Origin: Nitratiruptor sp.
GTDB lineage: Bacteria > Campylobacterota > Campylobacteria > Campylobacterales > Nitratiruptoraceae
Direction of reading: 5' to 3'
Assembly (NCBI GenBank): GCA_015494505.1
Contig: WGBB01000056.1
Span: 1-7,156, forward strand
Length of the DNA stretch: 7,156 nucleotides
The notes under the pieces are model-generated. The model was not told where the DNA came from and made no database searches. It was given only the letters and a program-made list of their open reading frames with translations. The position numbers and the translations under genes are program-made. Each line of letters starts with the position of its first letter. Position 1 is the stretch's first letter. Of the stretch, positions 1 to 5,487 are shown one piece after another.

Positions 1-1776
1 ATCGTGGAGCGCATCAAGGTGCGCACGGTGCAAAAGGGCGAAATGCCAAAGCGCCAAAAAATAGCGATAGGCAATTTCACGCCTATCAAAAGCACGAAGA
101 TTTTCCTCGGCGGTCGCTGGCAAGAGGCGAAGGTCTATAAAGCGCTGGGCGCCGGCCAGGAGATAGCGGGGCCTGCACTGATTTTGCAAGAGAGCTCCAC
201 TATCGTATTGGATGGTGCCAGCACTGCGCGCATCAACGACTACGGCGATATCGAAATCGAGCTAGGTGTAGCAAAAGAGGTGCAGCATATCGAAGAGGCC
301 AGAGTGTCGCTGTTAGCAAACAGGATGCAGTTTGTCGCCAAAAAGATGGGAGAGGTGCTGCAAAAAGCGGCGATTTCTACCAATATCAAAGAACGCCACG
401 ACTTTTCTTGCGCTATCTTCGATGCTTGGGGCAATCTCGTCACCAACGCACCCCACATCCCCGTGCATCTGGGCAGTATGAGCAGCGTGGTCAAGGCCGT
501 GATGCGTAAATTCCCTAAGCCGCGTAACGCCACCTACATCACCAACGTCCCCTACGAAGGTGGCTCGCACCTGCCGGATATCACCGTGGTGACGCCATAC
601 ATCGAAGATGGCGAGGTGCGCTTTTGGGTAGCAAGCCGCGGCCACCACGCAGACATCGGCGGCAGCGTGCCCGGCAGTATGCCACCATTTTCCAGGTGGC
701 TATCCGAAGAGGGCGCCATCATCGAAGCGTTTCCTGTGGTAGAAGAGGGGAGGTTTGCTGAAGCGAAACTGCGCGAAATATTCCAAAAAGCAGGATCGCG
801 CCGCATCGAGGATAACATCAGCGACATCCGCGCGCAAATCGCGGCCAATATGGAAGGAATCCGAGGAGTCCTGGATATTGCGGACTATGCGTGGTTTTTC
901 GAGCGCATCCAGGCTATCAGCGCCGCCAAGGTACGCCACTTTTTCGCCGGTCTCACTCTCAAAGAGGCGGAGGACGATCTCGACAACGGCGCGTGTATTC
1001 ATCTAAAGGTCTATAAAGAGGGTGACAAGGTCATCTTCGATTTTCGCGGCTCCAACGCACAGCTGCTTTCTAACCAGAACGCTCCCTACGCCGTGGTACG
1101 TAGCGCCGTGCTCTATGCGGTGCGGGTGATGCTGGGCGAAAATGTGCCGCTCAACGAGGGGCTTTTGGAGCCGCTGCAGATCCTCGTACCCAAAAGTTCG
1201 CTTCTCGATCCCGATCCCGAACTGGCCGTGGTAGGTGGCAATGTGACTACCAGCCAGCGCATCGTGGATGTGATCTTCAAGGCTTTCGGCGTCGCCGGTG
1301 CCAGCCAAGGGTGTATGAACAACGTCATCATCGGAGACGAGCATTTTGGCTACTACGAAACCATCGCAGGGGGCGCGGGAGCAACGGCTGCGAGGGATGG
1401 CGCGAGTGGGGTGCACACCCATATGACCAACACCAAAATCACCGATCCCGAGATCATCGAGCGGCGCTATCCATTTATGATAGAGCGTTTTTCTCTGCGC
1501 CACGGCAGCGGTGGAGCCGGCAAGCACCGAGGAGGCGATGGCGTGGAGCGTATCTATCGCTTCTTTTCGCTGCTGCAGGTGAGTCTGCTCACCGAGCGCA
1601 GAGTCTTCGCTCCCTACGGGATGGCCGGGGGCCGGCCTGGACTGAGGGGTGAGAATATCTTGGAGCGAGAGGGCAAGCGCTACGACCTTCGCTCCAAAGC
1701 AAGCCTCACCGTCCAACCCGGCGACAGGCTCATCATCAAAACCCCGGGCGGTGGCGGATACGGCGAGCCAGTCTAA
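1..1776 (+). CDS. Fused HyuA-HyuB 5-oxoprolinase/hydantoinase-type protein, C-terminal part (5' end outside window)
   Basis: The frame is open from base 1 (ATC GTG GAG...), so the GTG at 4 is probably an internal valine codon and the real start lies upstream. Residues below count that GTG as 1. Residues 1-88 resemble the C-terminal barrel of HyuA, ending in INDYGDIEIELG. From about 94 to 590 it is a complete HyuB domain, with RHDFSCAIFD (131-140), HIPVHLGSM (151-159), a Y-x-GGSHLPDITVVTPY stretch, GHHADIGG, and the terminal PGDRL-x-I-x-TPGGGGYG. Known members of this fused HyuA-HyuB architecture are mostly ATP-dependent 5-oxoprolinases of about 1,200-1,290 residues, which open 5-oxoproline to glutamate in the cytoplasm. 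HyuA and HyuB also occur in hydantoinases and in acetone or acetophenone carboxylases, so the substrate is not proven. The domain assignment is secure and the substrate is likely. No terminator is evident before the next gene. Confidence 0.9.
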   Translation: MVERIKVRTVQKGEMPKRQKIAIGNFTPIKSTKIFLGGRWQEAKVYKALGAGQEIAGPALILQESSTIVLDGASTARINDYGDIEIELGVAKEVQHIEEARVSLLANRMQFVAKKMGEVLQKAAISTNIKERHDFSCAIFDAWGNLVTNAPHIPVHLGSMSSVVKAVMRKFPKPRNATYITNVPYEGGSHLPDITVVTPYIEDGEVRFWVASRGHHADIGGSVPGSMPPFSRWLSEEGAIIEAFPVVEEGRFAEAKLREIFQKAGSRRIEDNISDIRAQIAANMEGIRGVLDIADYAWFFERIQAISAAKVRHFFAGLTLKEAEDDLDNGACIHLKVYKEGDKVIFDFRGSNAQLLSNQNAPYAVVRSAVLYAVRVMLGENVPLNEGLLEPLQILVPKSSLLDPDPELAVVGGNVTTSQRIVDVIFKAFGVAGASQGCMNNVIIGDEHFGYYETIAGGAGATAARDGASGVHTHMTNTKITDPEIIERRYPFMIERFSLRHGSGGAGKHRGGDGVERIYRFFSLLQVSLLTERRVFAPYGMAGGRPGLRGENILEREGKRYDLRSKASLTVQPGDRLIIKTPGGGGYGEPV

Positions 1777-1784
1777 GTTTTTGA

Positions 1785-1802
1785 TACAATTGTCTAAAGG
1801 AG
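1785..1802 (+). promoter_or_regulatory. Candidate -10 box and strong ribosome binding site for the upstream hepT start
   Basis: TACAAT (1785-1790) resembles a bacterial -10 box, with no clear -35 about 17 bp upstream. AAAGGAG (1796-1802) is a strong Shine-Dalgarno site 5 nt before the GTG at 1808. This site decides that translation was originally meant to begin at 1808 and not at the ATG at 1904, which has no comparable site. The -10 call is weak; the ribosome binding site is convincing. Confidence 0.5.
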
Positions 1803-1807
1803 TATTT

Positions 1808-1876
1808 GTGTCTGTTGCAGAGGAGAGATTGGAGCGTTATTTTGTAGAAGCGAAGCGCCATATCGACAAAATATAG
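1808..1876 (+). pseudogene. Upstream in-frame segment of hepT, closed by an amber codon
   Basis: GTG at 1808 opens a 22-codon frame, MSVAEERLERYFVEAKRHID followed by KI, that ends at TAG 1874-1876. It follows a strong AAAGGAG site and lies in the same reading frame as the HepT gene starting at 1904, separated by the TAG and nine sense codons. The peptide is a charged amphipathic helix of the kind expected at the N-terminus of an all-helical HEPN protein. It therefore reads as the true N-terminus of HepT, interrupted by one nonsense codon. CAG, AAG or GAG to TAG would each be one substitution. Alternatives are a leader peptide controlling hepT translation, or a sequencing error. Confidence 0.55.
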
Positions 1877-1903
1877 GGTGCGCGCACAGTTTTACGAAGC
1901 GCT

Positions 1904-2290
1904 ATGCCGCTCTCGTCGGATTCTCTTGCTAAATTGGATGAAAGAGCGCAGGATAAGCTCGATATTTTGCTCTTTCGCTTTGCTAAGCTCCAAGATCTCC
2001 TGGGTTCCAAGATTTTTCGCACCCTTTTGAGCTACAGCGGGTTCGATACGGATGTGGCGTTTGTGGAGATTTTGGCCGAATTGGAGCGAGCGGGTTTGAT
2101 GGAAGCGGATCGATGGCTGGCTCTACGTGATGCGCGCAATGCCGTAGCACACGAGTATCCGGGTGAGACAGATCATATTATCCGAGAGCTCAATTTCATC
2201 TACGAAGAAGTGGAGTATCTCATCGCTCTTGCGAAGCGGCTCGAGGAGTACTACAATGCGATTAAGTCCAAAAGAGCGGCGAGAGATTAA
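1904..2290 (+). CDS. hepT: HepT-like HEPN-domain ribonuclease toxin (possibly N-terminally truncated)
   Basis: This 128-residue, mostly helical protein has the HEPN signature R-x4-H-x-Y: R78, H83 and Y85 within ARNAVAHEYP. In HepT toxins the R and H form the RNase site of a dimer that cleaves RNA such as tRNA, and the tyrosine is the residue that MntA modifies with AMP. All three are present, so the catalytic motif is intact. The downstream gene overlaps it by 35 bp and encodes the matching nucleotidyltransferase, which gives the type VII toxin-antitoxin pair. The ATG at 1904 has no good ribosome binding site. The same frame extends back to a GTG at 1808 with a strong site, interrupted only by TAG at 1874. 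Without that stop the protein would be 160 residues. Whether the shorter form is made and folds is unknown. Confidence 0.75.
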   Translation: MPLSSDSLAKLDERAQDKLDILLFRFAKLQDLLGSKIFRTLLSYSGFDTDVAFVEILAELERAGLMEADRWLALRDARNAVAHEYPGETDHIIRELNFIYEEVEYLIALAKRLEEYYNAIKSKRAARD

Positions 2291-2540
2291 AACTATTCTT
2301 TGCCAACTCTTTGGAGAAGTCAAAATCTATATTTTCGGCAGCAGACTCGATGATACGAGAAGAGGCGGGGATATCGATATTTTTGTGCAAGTTAGGAAAC
2401 CTACAGGAAATCTACGTGCAAAACGGGCAAAAGCGCAGCTGCTTTTGGAAGAGAAACTCCTCAAGCCTGTCGATATCCTCATCGAAGGAGAGGTGCAAAA
2501 CACCATAGCCCAAGAGGCGAAAAAAGGCGTTGAACTTTAA
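2256..2540 (+). CDS. mntA: MntA-like minimal nucleotidyltransferase antitoxin
   Basis: This 94-residue protein belongs to the MNT (DNA polymerase beta-like nucleotidyltransferase) group. The active site is visible as IFGSR (G28 S29) followed by GGDIDIFV, with the metal-binding pair D39 and D41. A third likely carboxylate is D73 in PVDILI. The gap between GS and the first Asp is nine residues, one fewer than the GS-x10-DxD usually quoted for MntA. In characterised pairs MntA adds AMP to the tyrosine of the HepT R-x4-H-x-Y motif and so silences the RNase. I chose the ATG at 2256 because GAGGAG (2243-2248) precedes it by 7 nt and the length then fits the family. An in-frame ATG at 2163 lies deep inside hepT. 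The start overlaps hepT by 35 bp, so translation is probably coupled. Confidence 0.85.
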   Translation: MRLSPKERREIKTILCQLFGEVKIYIFGSRLDDTRRGGDIDIFVQVRKPTGNLRAKRAKAQLLLEEKLLKPVDILIEGEVQNTIAQEAKKGVEL

Positions 2541-2548
2541 AACCCATC

Positions 2549-2839
2549 TTAATGCAGCTCTATTTCCAAATGCATATCCAAGGCCTGAGCATATTTTATG
2601 AGTGTGGAGAGGTTTGGCATATATGTGTTATTGAGGCTTTCGAGCCGTGAGATGTTAGCCTTAGACGTACCGATTCTTTTAGCAATCTCGTCCTGAGTCA
2701 GACCTTTAGCGAGGCGAGCGGCGACAAGCTGTTTCTTTATAGCAAAAAGAGGTTCGAGCTTTTCATACTCTTTACGCACTTCATGGTTTTGTAATGCTTT
2801 TTTCTTAAACTCTACAAAACTTGGTCGTTTAGTTTTCAT
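2549..2839 (-). CDS. higA: HigA-type XRE helix-turn-helix antitoxin
   Basis: This 96-residue protein has a classic XRE/Cro helix-turn-helix at about 48-67 (LTQDEIAKRIGTSKANISRL). The flanking helices from about 33 to 90 complete the DNA-binding fold. The first 30 residues are basic and charged. It follows the HigB-like toxin gene on the minus strand and overlaps it by 11 bp, the toxin-first order typical of higBA. A near-perfect Shine-Dalgarno site, AAGGAGGTG, lies in the toxin's last codons (2844-2852) just before the ATG. This should give strong antitoxin translation. The family neutralises the toxin and represses its own promoter, and the palindrome at 3166-3183 is the likely operator. It ends 8 bp from mntA, tail to tail, with no obvious terminator between. 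Confidence 0.88.
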   Translation of the reverse strand: MKTKRPSFVEFKKKALQNHEVRKEYEKLEPLFAIKKQLVAARLAKGLTQDEIAKRIGTSKANISRLESLNNTYMPNLSTLIKYAQALDMHLEIELH

Positions 2840-3158
2840 TGTCCACCTCCTTTTTCCGCTTTAAGGCAATTTCTAAATCTCTCTTTGGTGTTTTTTGCTC
2901 CTTTTTGACAAACGAGTGTAAGATTATGATCTTTTGGCCTTTTTGATAGCAATAGATACTTCTTCCTATACCCTCTTGCGCTTTTGCACGAACTTCGAAA
3001 AGACCGTTGCCAAGCGACTTTGTATATGGTTCACCGAGCTGTGCTCCTGCTATTTCCATAAGCTCGAAAATGTGTAACATCTTTGCCAAGATTTTCGAAG
3101 GCAGTGCTAAAGTCTCAGCTTCTACTTTTTCATCGAAAAACTCTATTACCCAGGCCAT
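2829..3158 (-). CDS. higB: HigB/RelE-family (phage Gp49-like) mRNA interferase toxin
   Basis: This 109-residue protein matches the HigB/Gp49-like branch of the RelE superfamily. Diagnostic parts are LFEVRAKAQEGIGRSIYCYQ (53-72) and the family-typical IIILHSFVKKEQKTP (77-91), followed by a basic helical tail. These toxins cleave mRNA on the ribosome, using scattered basic residues for catalysis. The next gene downstream, overlapping by 11 bp, encodes the XRE antitoxin. No Shine-Dalgarno site precedes the ATG at 3158, in contrast to the strong one in front of higA, which suggests toxin translation is kept low. The 18-bp palindrome 7 bp upstream of the start implies repression by the complex. 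The AT-rich composition of this module differs from the flanking genes, consistent with horizontal acquisition. Confidence 0.85.
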   Translation of the reverse strand: MAWVIEFFDEKVEAETLALPSKILAKMLHIFELMEIAGAQLGEPYTKSLGNGLFEVRAKAQEGIGRSIYCYQKGQKIIILHSFVKKEQKTPKRDLEIALKRKKEVDNEN

Positions 3159-3165
3159 AATTTAT

Positions 3166-3183
3166 GTTATCATAAATGATAAC
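3166..3183. promoter_or_regulatory. Perfect palindrome, probable HigA operator in front of higB
   Basis: GTTATCATAAATGATAAC is an inverted repeat with perfect 8-bp arms and a 2-bp AA centre. It lies 7 bp upstream of the higB start. On the minus strand a -10-like TATGAT (3174 to 3169) falls inside it, so protein bound here would block RNA polymerase. If that -10 is used, the higB message would be nearly leaderless, which fits the missing ribosome binding site. XRE antitoxins usually bind palindromes of this size. Function is inferred. Confidence 0.65.
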
Positions 3184-3196
3184 TAAAAACAAGTAT

Positions 3197-3723
3197 TTAA
3201 GAGTAAAAAATCCGCACCTTTTTGCGCAAGCGCAGCTTTTGCTCCACGGGTACCTCGGTAGCATGGAGGCTCAGCCACTTGAGGTTGGGGAGCGTAAAAA
3301 GTGCGTTGGCATCGGTGATGGGATTGTGTGAAAGGTCGAGATTGACCAATGTCGGGATGTTTGCTAAAGGGGTAATGTCCGTTATTTCATTGGCAGGTGC
3401 CACGAGCTTTTTGAGTTTGGGAGGTTTTCCAGCGGCGAAAGGTCGCTGATGCGGTTGTGGCCGATGAAGAGGTATTTGAGATTGTAAAATCCTCGTAGTG
3501 GCTCTAAGTTTTCGATGCGATTGTGCGAGAGCGCCACTTTGCGCAGGTGCGGCAGGTGTGCAAGAATCGAGATATCTTCGATCTCGTTGCGTGACAAAGC
3601 GATATTTTCCAAAAAATCCATTTGCGCCACCTCTTCGGGAATCTCTCTGAGACCCAATCCTCGCAGATCCAGATAGTAGCGCCGCGTTCGCAGCGTCTCG
3701 CGGATGATCTCTCGCACTCTCAT
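3197..3723 (-). pseudogene. Leucine-rich-repeat protein, single frameshift
   Basis: Two overlapping minus-strand frames together encode one leucine-rich-repeat protein of about 175 residues. The first part (start ATG at 3723, closed at 3382) runs through RISDLSPLENLP. The second frame resumes with LKKLVAPANEITDITPLAN and ends at 3197. Repeats of 22 residues are clear: IALSRNEIEDISILAHLPHL, VALSHNRIENLEPL, LFIGHNRISDLSPL, LVAPANEITDITPL and LDLSHNPITDANAL. This spacing is of the SDS22/internalin-like type, usually a protein-protein binding scaffold. No signal peptide or membrane segment is visible, so it should be cytoplasmic. The break is at 3415-3421, where one base appears missing, or where a -1 ribosomal shift on C CCA AAC would restore the repeat. 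The start overlaps the upp stop codon by 4 bp (ATGA), implying coupled translation. Function is unknown. Confidence 0.75.
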
Positions 3724-4340
3724 GTGTTGTAGGCTCTATCTCCCGCGTCGCCGAGACCGGGGATGATATATTTTCTTTCGTTGAGGTGGCTGTCTATTTG
3801 GGCGATATGCACATCCACATTGGGATGGAGACGCTGCACGTATTCCACCCCTTCGGGGGCGGCCACGATGTTGAGCGAGAGGATGCGCGCCGGGTTTTTG
3901 GCTTTGACGACGGAGATGGCATCGGCTAGAGAGCCGCCGGTGGCCAGCATCGGATCGAGGAGGATGGCTATCTTTCCGGCGATTTCGGGGAATCGCTCGT
4001 AAAAGATGTGGGGCTTGAAAGTCTCTTCATCGCGCTTCATGGCCAAAAATCCCACGCTAGCTTCGGACAAAAGCTCGCTCACTCCCTCCATCATCGGTAG
4101 TCCCGCGCGCAGAATCGGGATGAAGACTATCTCCTTTTGATCGATAAAGCCAAACTCCTTTTCTCCTATCCAGGTCTCTATCTTTTTCGGTGCGAGTTTC
4201 CACTCCGTTAGCGCTTCGTAGAGCAAAAGCTGTGCTATCTGGGCGATGCGGCTGCGAAACTGCGCGGCGTCGATGGAGATGTCGCGAATAGAGTTGACCA
4301 GGTGCTTGACGAGGGGATGCGACGACTCGTACACTGCCAT
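3720..4340 (-). CDS. upp: Uracil phosphoribosyltransferase
   Basis: This 206-residue protein is the normal length for the family (about 208). It converts uracil and PRPP to UMP and diphosphate in the cytoplasmic pyrimidine salvage pathway. The PRPP-binding loop is LLDPMLATGGS (127-137). The uracil-binding segment is YIIPGLGDAGDR (191-202) near the C-terminus. IPILRAGLPMMEG (74-86) is also typical. I chose the ATG at 4340 because AAAGGAG precedes it by about 5 nt and it gives the family's usual N-terminus. An in-frame ATG at 4373 would add 11 unlikely residues and overlap the promoter. The leucine-rich-repeat gene follows with a 4-bp overlap, so the two probably form one transcription unit. 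A TATAAT box at 4377-4372 (minus strand) is its probable promoter. Confidence 0.95.
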   Translation of the reverse strand: MAVYESSHPLVKHLVNSIRDISIDAAQFRSRIAQIAQLLLYEALTEWKLAPKKIETWIGEKEFGFIDQKEIVFIPILRAGLPMMEGVSELLSEASVGFLAMKRDEETFKPHIFYERFPEIAGKIAILLDPMLATGGSLADAISVVKAKNPARILSLNIVAAPEGVEYVQRLHPNVDVHIAQIDSHLNERKYIIPGLGDAGDRAYNT

Positions 4341-4371
4341 AGACGCTCCTTTTGATAGAAAAGTTGCACAC

Positions 4372-4396
4372 ATTATAGCGCGCTTTGCGTTATAAT
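4372..4396. promoter_or_regulatory. Divergent promoter pair for upp (-) and the KaiC-like gene (+)
   Basis: ATTATA (4372-4377), which reads TATAAT on the minus strand, and TATAAT (4391-4396) on the plus strand are perfect -10 consensus boxes facing outward, 13 bp apart. Each box occupies the place where the other's -35 element should be, and neither has a good -35. The two polymerases could not bind at the same time, so upp and the KaiC-like gene may compete for initiation. AAGGAGG (4404-4410) then precedes the KaiC-like start by 4 nt, which implies a 5' leader of only about 12 nt. Confidence 0.65.
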
Positions 4397-4414
4397 CGAA
4401 AAAAAGGAGGAGCT

Positions 4415-5296
4415 ATGGCCGAAAATAGCTATCCTATCTCCTATCACGAACCGGAAGTCGTCAAAGAGAGCATCTTCGTAGGTTCCGAAGCGCTGGCCAA
4501 AGCGCCCGAAATCGAGGGAGTGCCTACGGGCATCGAGGGGCTCGACGAGCTCTTTTTTACCATCAAGGAAAAAAGAGGCAAACTCGAGCAGGTGAGCCTC
4601 GGCGGGATTCCCAAGTATAGCGTCTTCAACATCACAGGTGTGAGCGATACAGGCAAGAGCCTGATGGCAGAGCAGTTTGCCGTGGAGCAGGCGCACAGAG
4701 GCGACAAGGTGGCCTTCATCACCGTCGAGACCCCTGCCAATTTCGTCATCGCGTCCATCAAGTATCGCGCGCTGGCGATGGGGTATGATTTTGACAAATT
4801 CCAAGACAACATCATCCTCATCGATGCGGCCAGCCACGCGAAGCTGCGAGAAAACGTCCCGGACCTACTGGCCACGCTGGCTTATGCTATCAAGGAATAT
4901 GACATCAAATTCACCGTCATCGACTCCATCACGGGGCTTTTCGAAAACAAGGAGATGATGGCCAGAGCCATCGTGCGCAGGGTCTACAACTTTATGAAAA
5001 AGTGGTACCAAACGGCCATCTTCATCAGCCAAAAGCGCAGCGGCCACGAGGAGCTGAGTGCCGAGGCTGCCGGAGGGTATGCCGTGGGGCACATCGTGGA
5101 CGGCACGATGGTAGTGGCCAAGGAGCTCATCGCCAGCCAGTATGCCGCACGTATGTATAAAGCGAAGCTTGGCGATATCGTGCGGCTCTTTCGGATAGAC
5201 GGCTGCCGTATGAGCGGGCACGATACCAAGACGCACTATATGGAGATTACCGATACGGGGATTGTGAGAATTTTGGGACCGTTGGGCAGTGAGTAA
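4415..5296 (+). CDS. Single-domain KaiC-like RecA-fold ATPase (archaeal-type)
   Basis: This 293-residue protein has one KaiC domain, unlike the double-domain cyanobacterial clock KaiC. The entry motif GVPTGIEGLDELF (35-47) is followed by an extra charged segment of about 16 residues before GGIPKYS. Walker A is GVSDTGKS (75-82), with K81 and S82. FITVETPAN (101-109) carries E105, a candidate catalytic glutamate, where clock KaiC has a pair. Walker B is FTVIDSITGLF (166-176), with D170. A late AAGGYAVGHIVDG (218-230) is typical of KaiC relatives. The start at 4415 is set by AAGGAGG at 4404-4410. I assign it to the archaeal-type single-KaiC group from memory of the family pattern. The next gene on the strand looks like the partner regulator such proteins usually have. 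No evidence of a clock: neither KaiA nor KaiB is here. Weak ATPase and a signalling role are expected. Confidence 0.85.
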   Translation: MAENSYPISYHEPEVVKESIFVGSEALAKAPEIEGVPTGIEGLDELFFTIKEKRGKLEQVSLGGIPKYSVFNITGVSDTGKSLMAEQFAVEQAHRGDKVAFITVETPANFVIASIKYRALAMGYDFDKFQDNIILIDAASHAKLRENVPDLLATLAYAIKEYDIKFTVIDSITGLFENKEMMARAIVRRVYNFMKKWYQTAIFISQKRSGHEELSAEAAGGYAVGHIVDGTMVVAKELIASQYAARMYKAKLGDIVRLFRIDGCRMSGHDTKTHYMEITDTGIVRILGPLGSE

Positions 5297-5396
5297 AAGA
5301 GAAAAATGCGTTTCGTGCAATAAAGCGAAACAATTGCAAAATTTTAACGGAGAAAAAGCGTTAAAAAAAGTGCGCTTAACCCGAAGGGCAGCATAG
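5289..5396 (+). CDS. Doubtful 35-residue basic CxxC micro-ORF overlapping the KaiC-like stop
   Basis: A GTG at 5289, 8 bp inside the KaiC-like gene's end, opens a 35-codon frame starting MSKREKCVSCNKAKQLQNF. It has one C-x2-C knuckle, many lysines and arginines, and stops at TAG 5394-5396. The start of the peptide resembles the first half of small zinc-ribbon proteins, but a second cysteine pair is absent. The ribosome binding site is poor, and the same bases contain inverted repeats that may explain the stretch better. It may be chance, or a remnant. Confidence 0.15.
   Translation: MSKREKCVSCNKAKQLQNFNGEKALKKVRLTRRAA
5310..5366 (+). repeat. Cluster of inverted repeats downstream of the KaiC-like gene
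   Basis: Three perfect inverted repeats are packed here. GTTTCG (5310-5315) pairs with CGAAAC (5326-5331). TGCAAT (5316-5321) pairs with ATTGCA (5333-5338). TTTTAACG (5342-5349) pairs with CGTTAAAA (5359-5366) around a 9-nt loop. The first two interleave, so as RNA they would be alternative hairpins, since the linkers are too short for an easy pseudoknot. They could equally be protein-binding sites. The stems are AT-rich and individually weak. Confidence 0.45.
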
Positions 5397-5411
5397 CTGT
5401 TCGCGCTTTTT
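5365..5411 (+). terminator. Candidate terminator or structured RNA after the KaiC-like gene
   Basis: AAAAAGTGCG (5365-5374) can pair over 10 bp with CGCGCTTTTT (5402-5411), including one G-U pair. The enclosed region holds two small hairpins, CCC-GAA-GGG (5380-5388) and CAGC-ATA-GCTG (5389-5399). The 3' arm ends in a T run, as expected of an intrinsic terminator, but the branched interior is unusual for one. It would separate the KaiC-like transcript from the regulator-reverse gyrase transcript. It could instead be a leader structure in a read-through transcript. Confidence 0.4.
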
Positions 5412-5442
5412 AGCTTTTTCGTAGTGGCCAAAATTTGCACTC

Positions 5443-5482
5443 TTGTTGCGCGTATTGCACAAATGCATAATACAAAAGGAGG
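5443..5482 (+). promoter_or_regulatory. Probable promoter and ribosome binding site of the regulator-reverse gyrase operon
   Basis: TTGTTG (5443-5448), a 17-bp spacer, and CATAAT (5466-5471) make a plausible sigma-70-type promoter. AAAGGAGG (5475-5482) is a strong Shine-Dalgarno site 5 nt before the ATG at 5488. The predicted transcript start near 5478 would leave a leader of about 10 nt, much like that of the KaiC-like gene. TTTGCAC (5434-5440) and ATTGCAC (5454-5460) form a direct repeat exactly 20 bp apart across the promoter and could be regulator-binding sites. Confidence 0.5.
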
Positions 5483-5487
5483 CGAAA

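Noticed and set aside
1003..1716. 237-codon open frame on the minus strand inside the HyuB region
   Set aside because: It lies wholly antisense to a well-conserved HyuB domain and its translation shows no family motif. GC-rich codon bias of the sense gene explains the openness.
4373..4837. 154-codon minus-strand frame opposite the KaiC-like gene
   Set aside because: It is antisense to the KaiC Walker A region, has no recognisable domain, and runs into the divergent promoter.
5310..5338. A true H-type pseudoknot
   Set aside because: The arms interleave correctly, but the connecting segments (0, 4 and 1 nt) are too short to span the stems easily. Alternative hairpins or protein sites are more likely.
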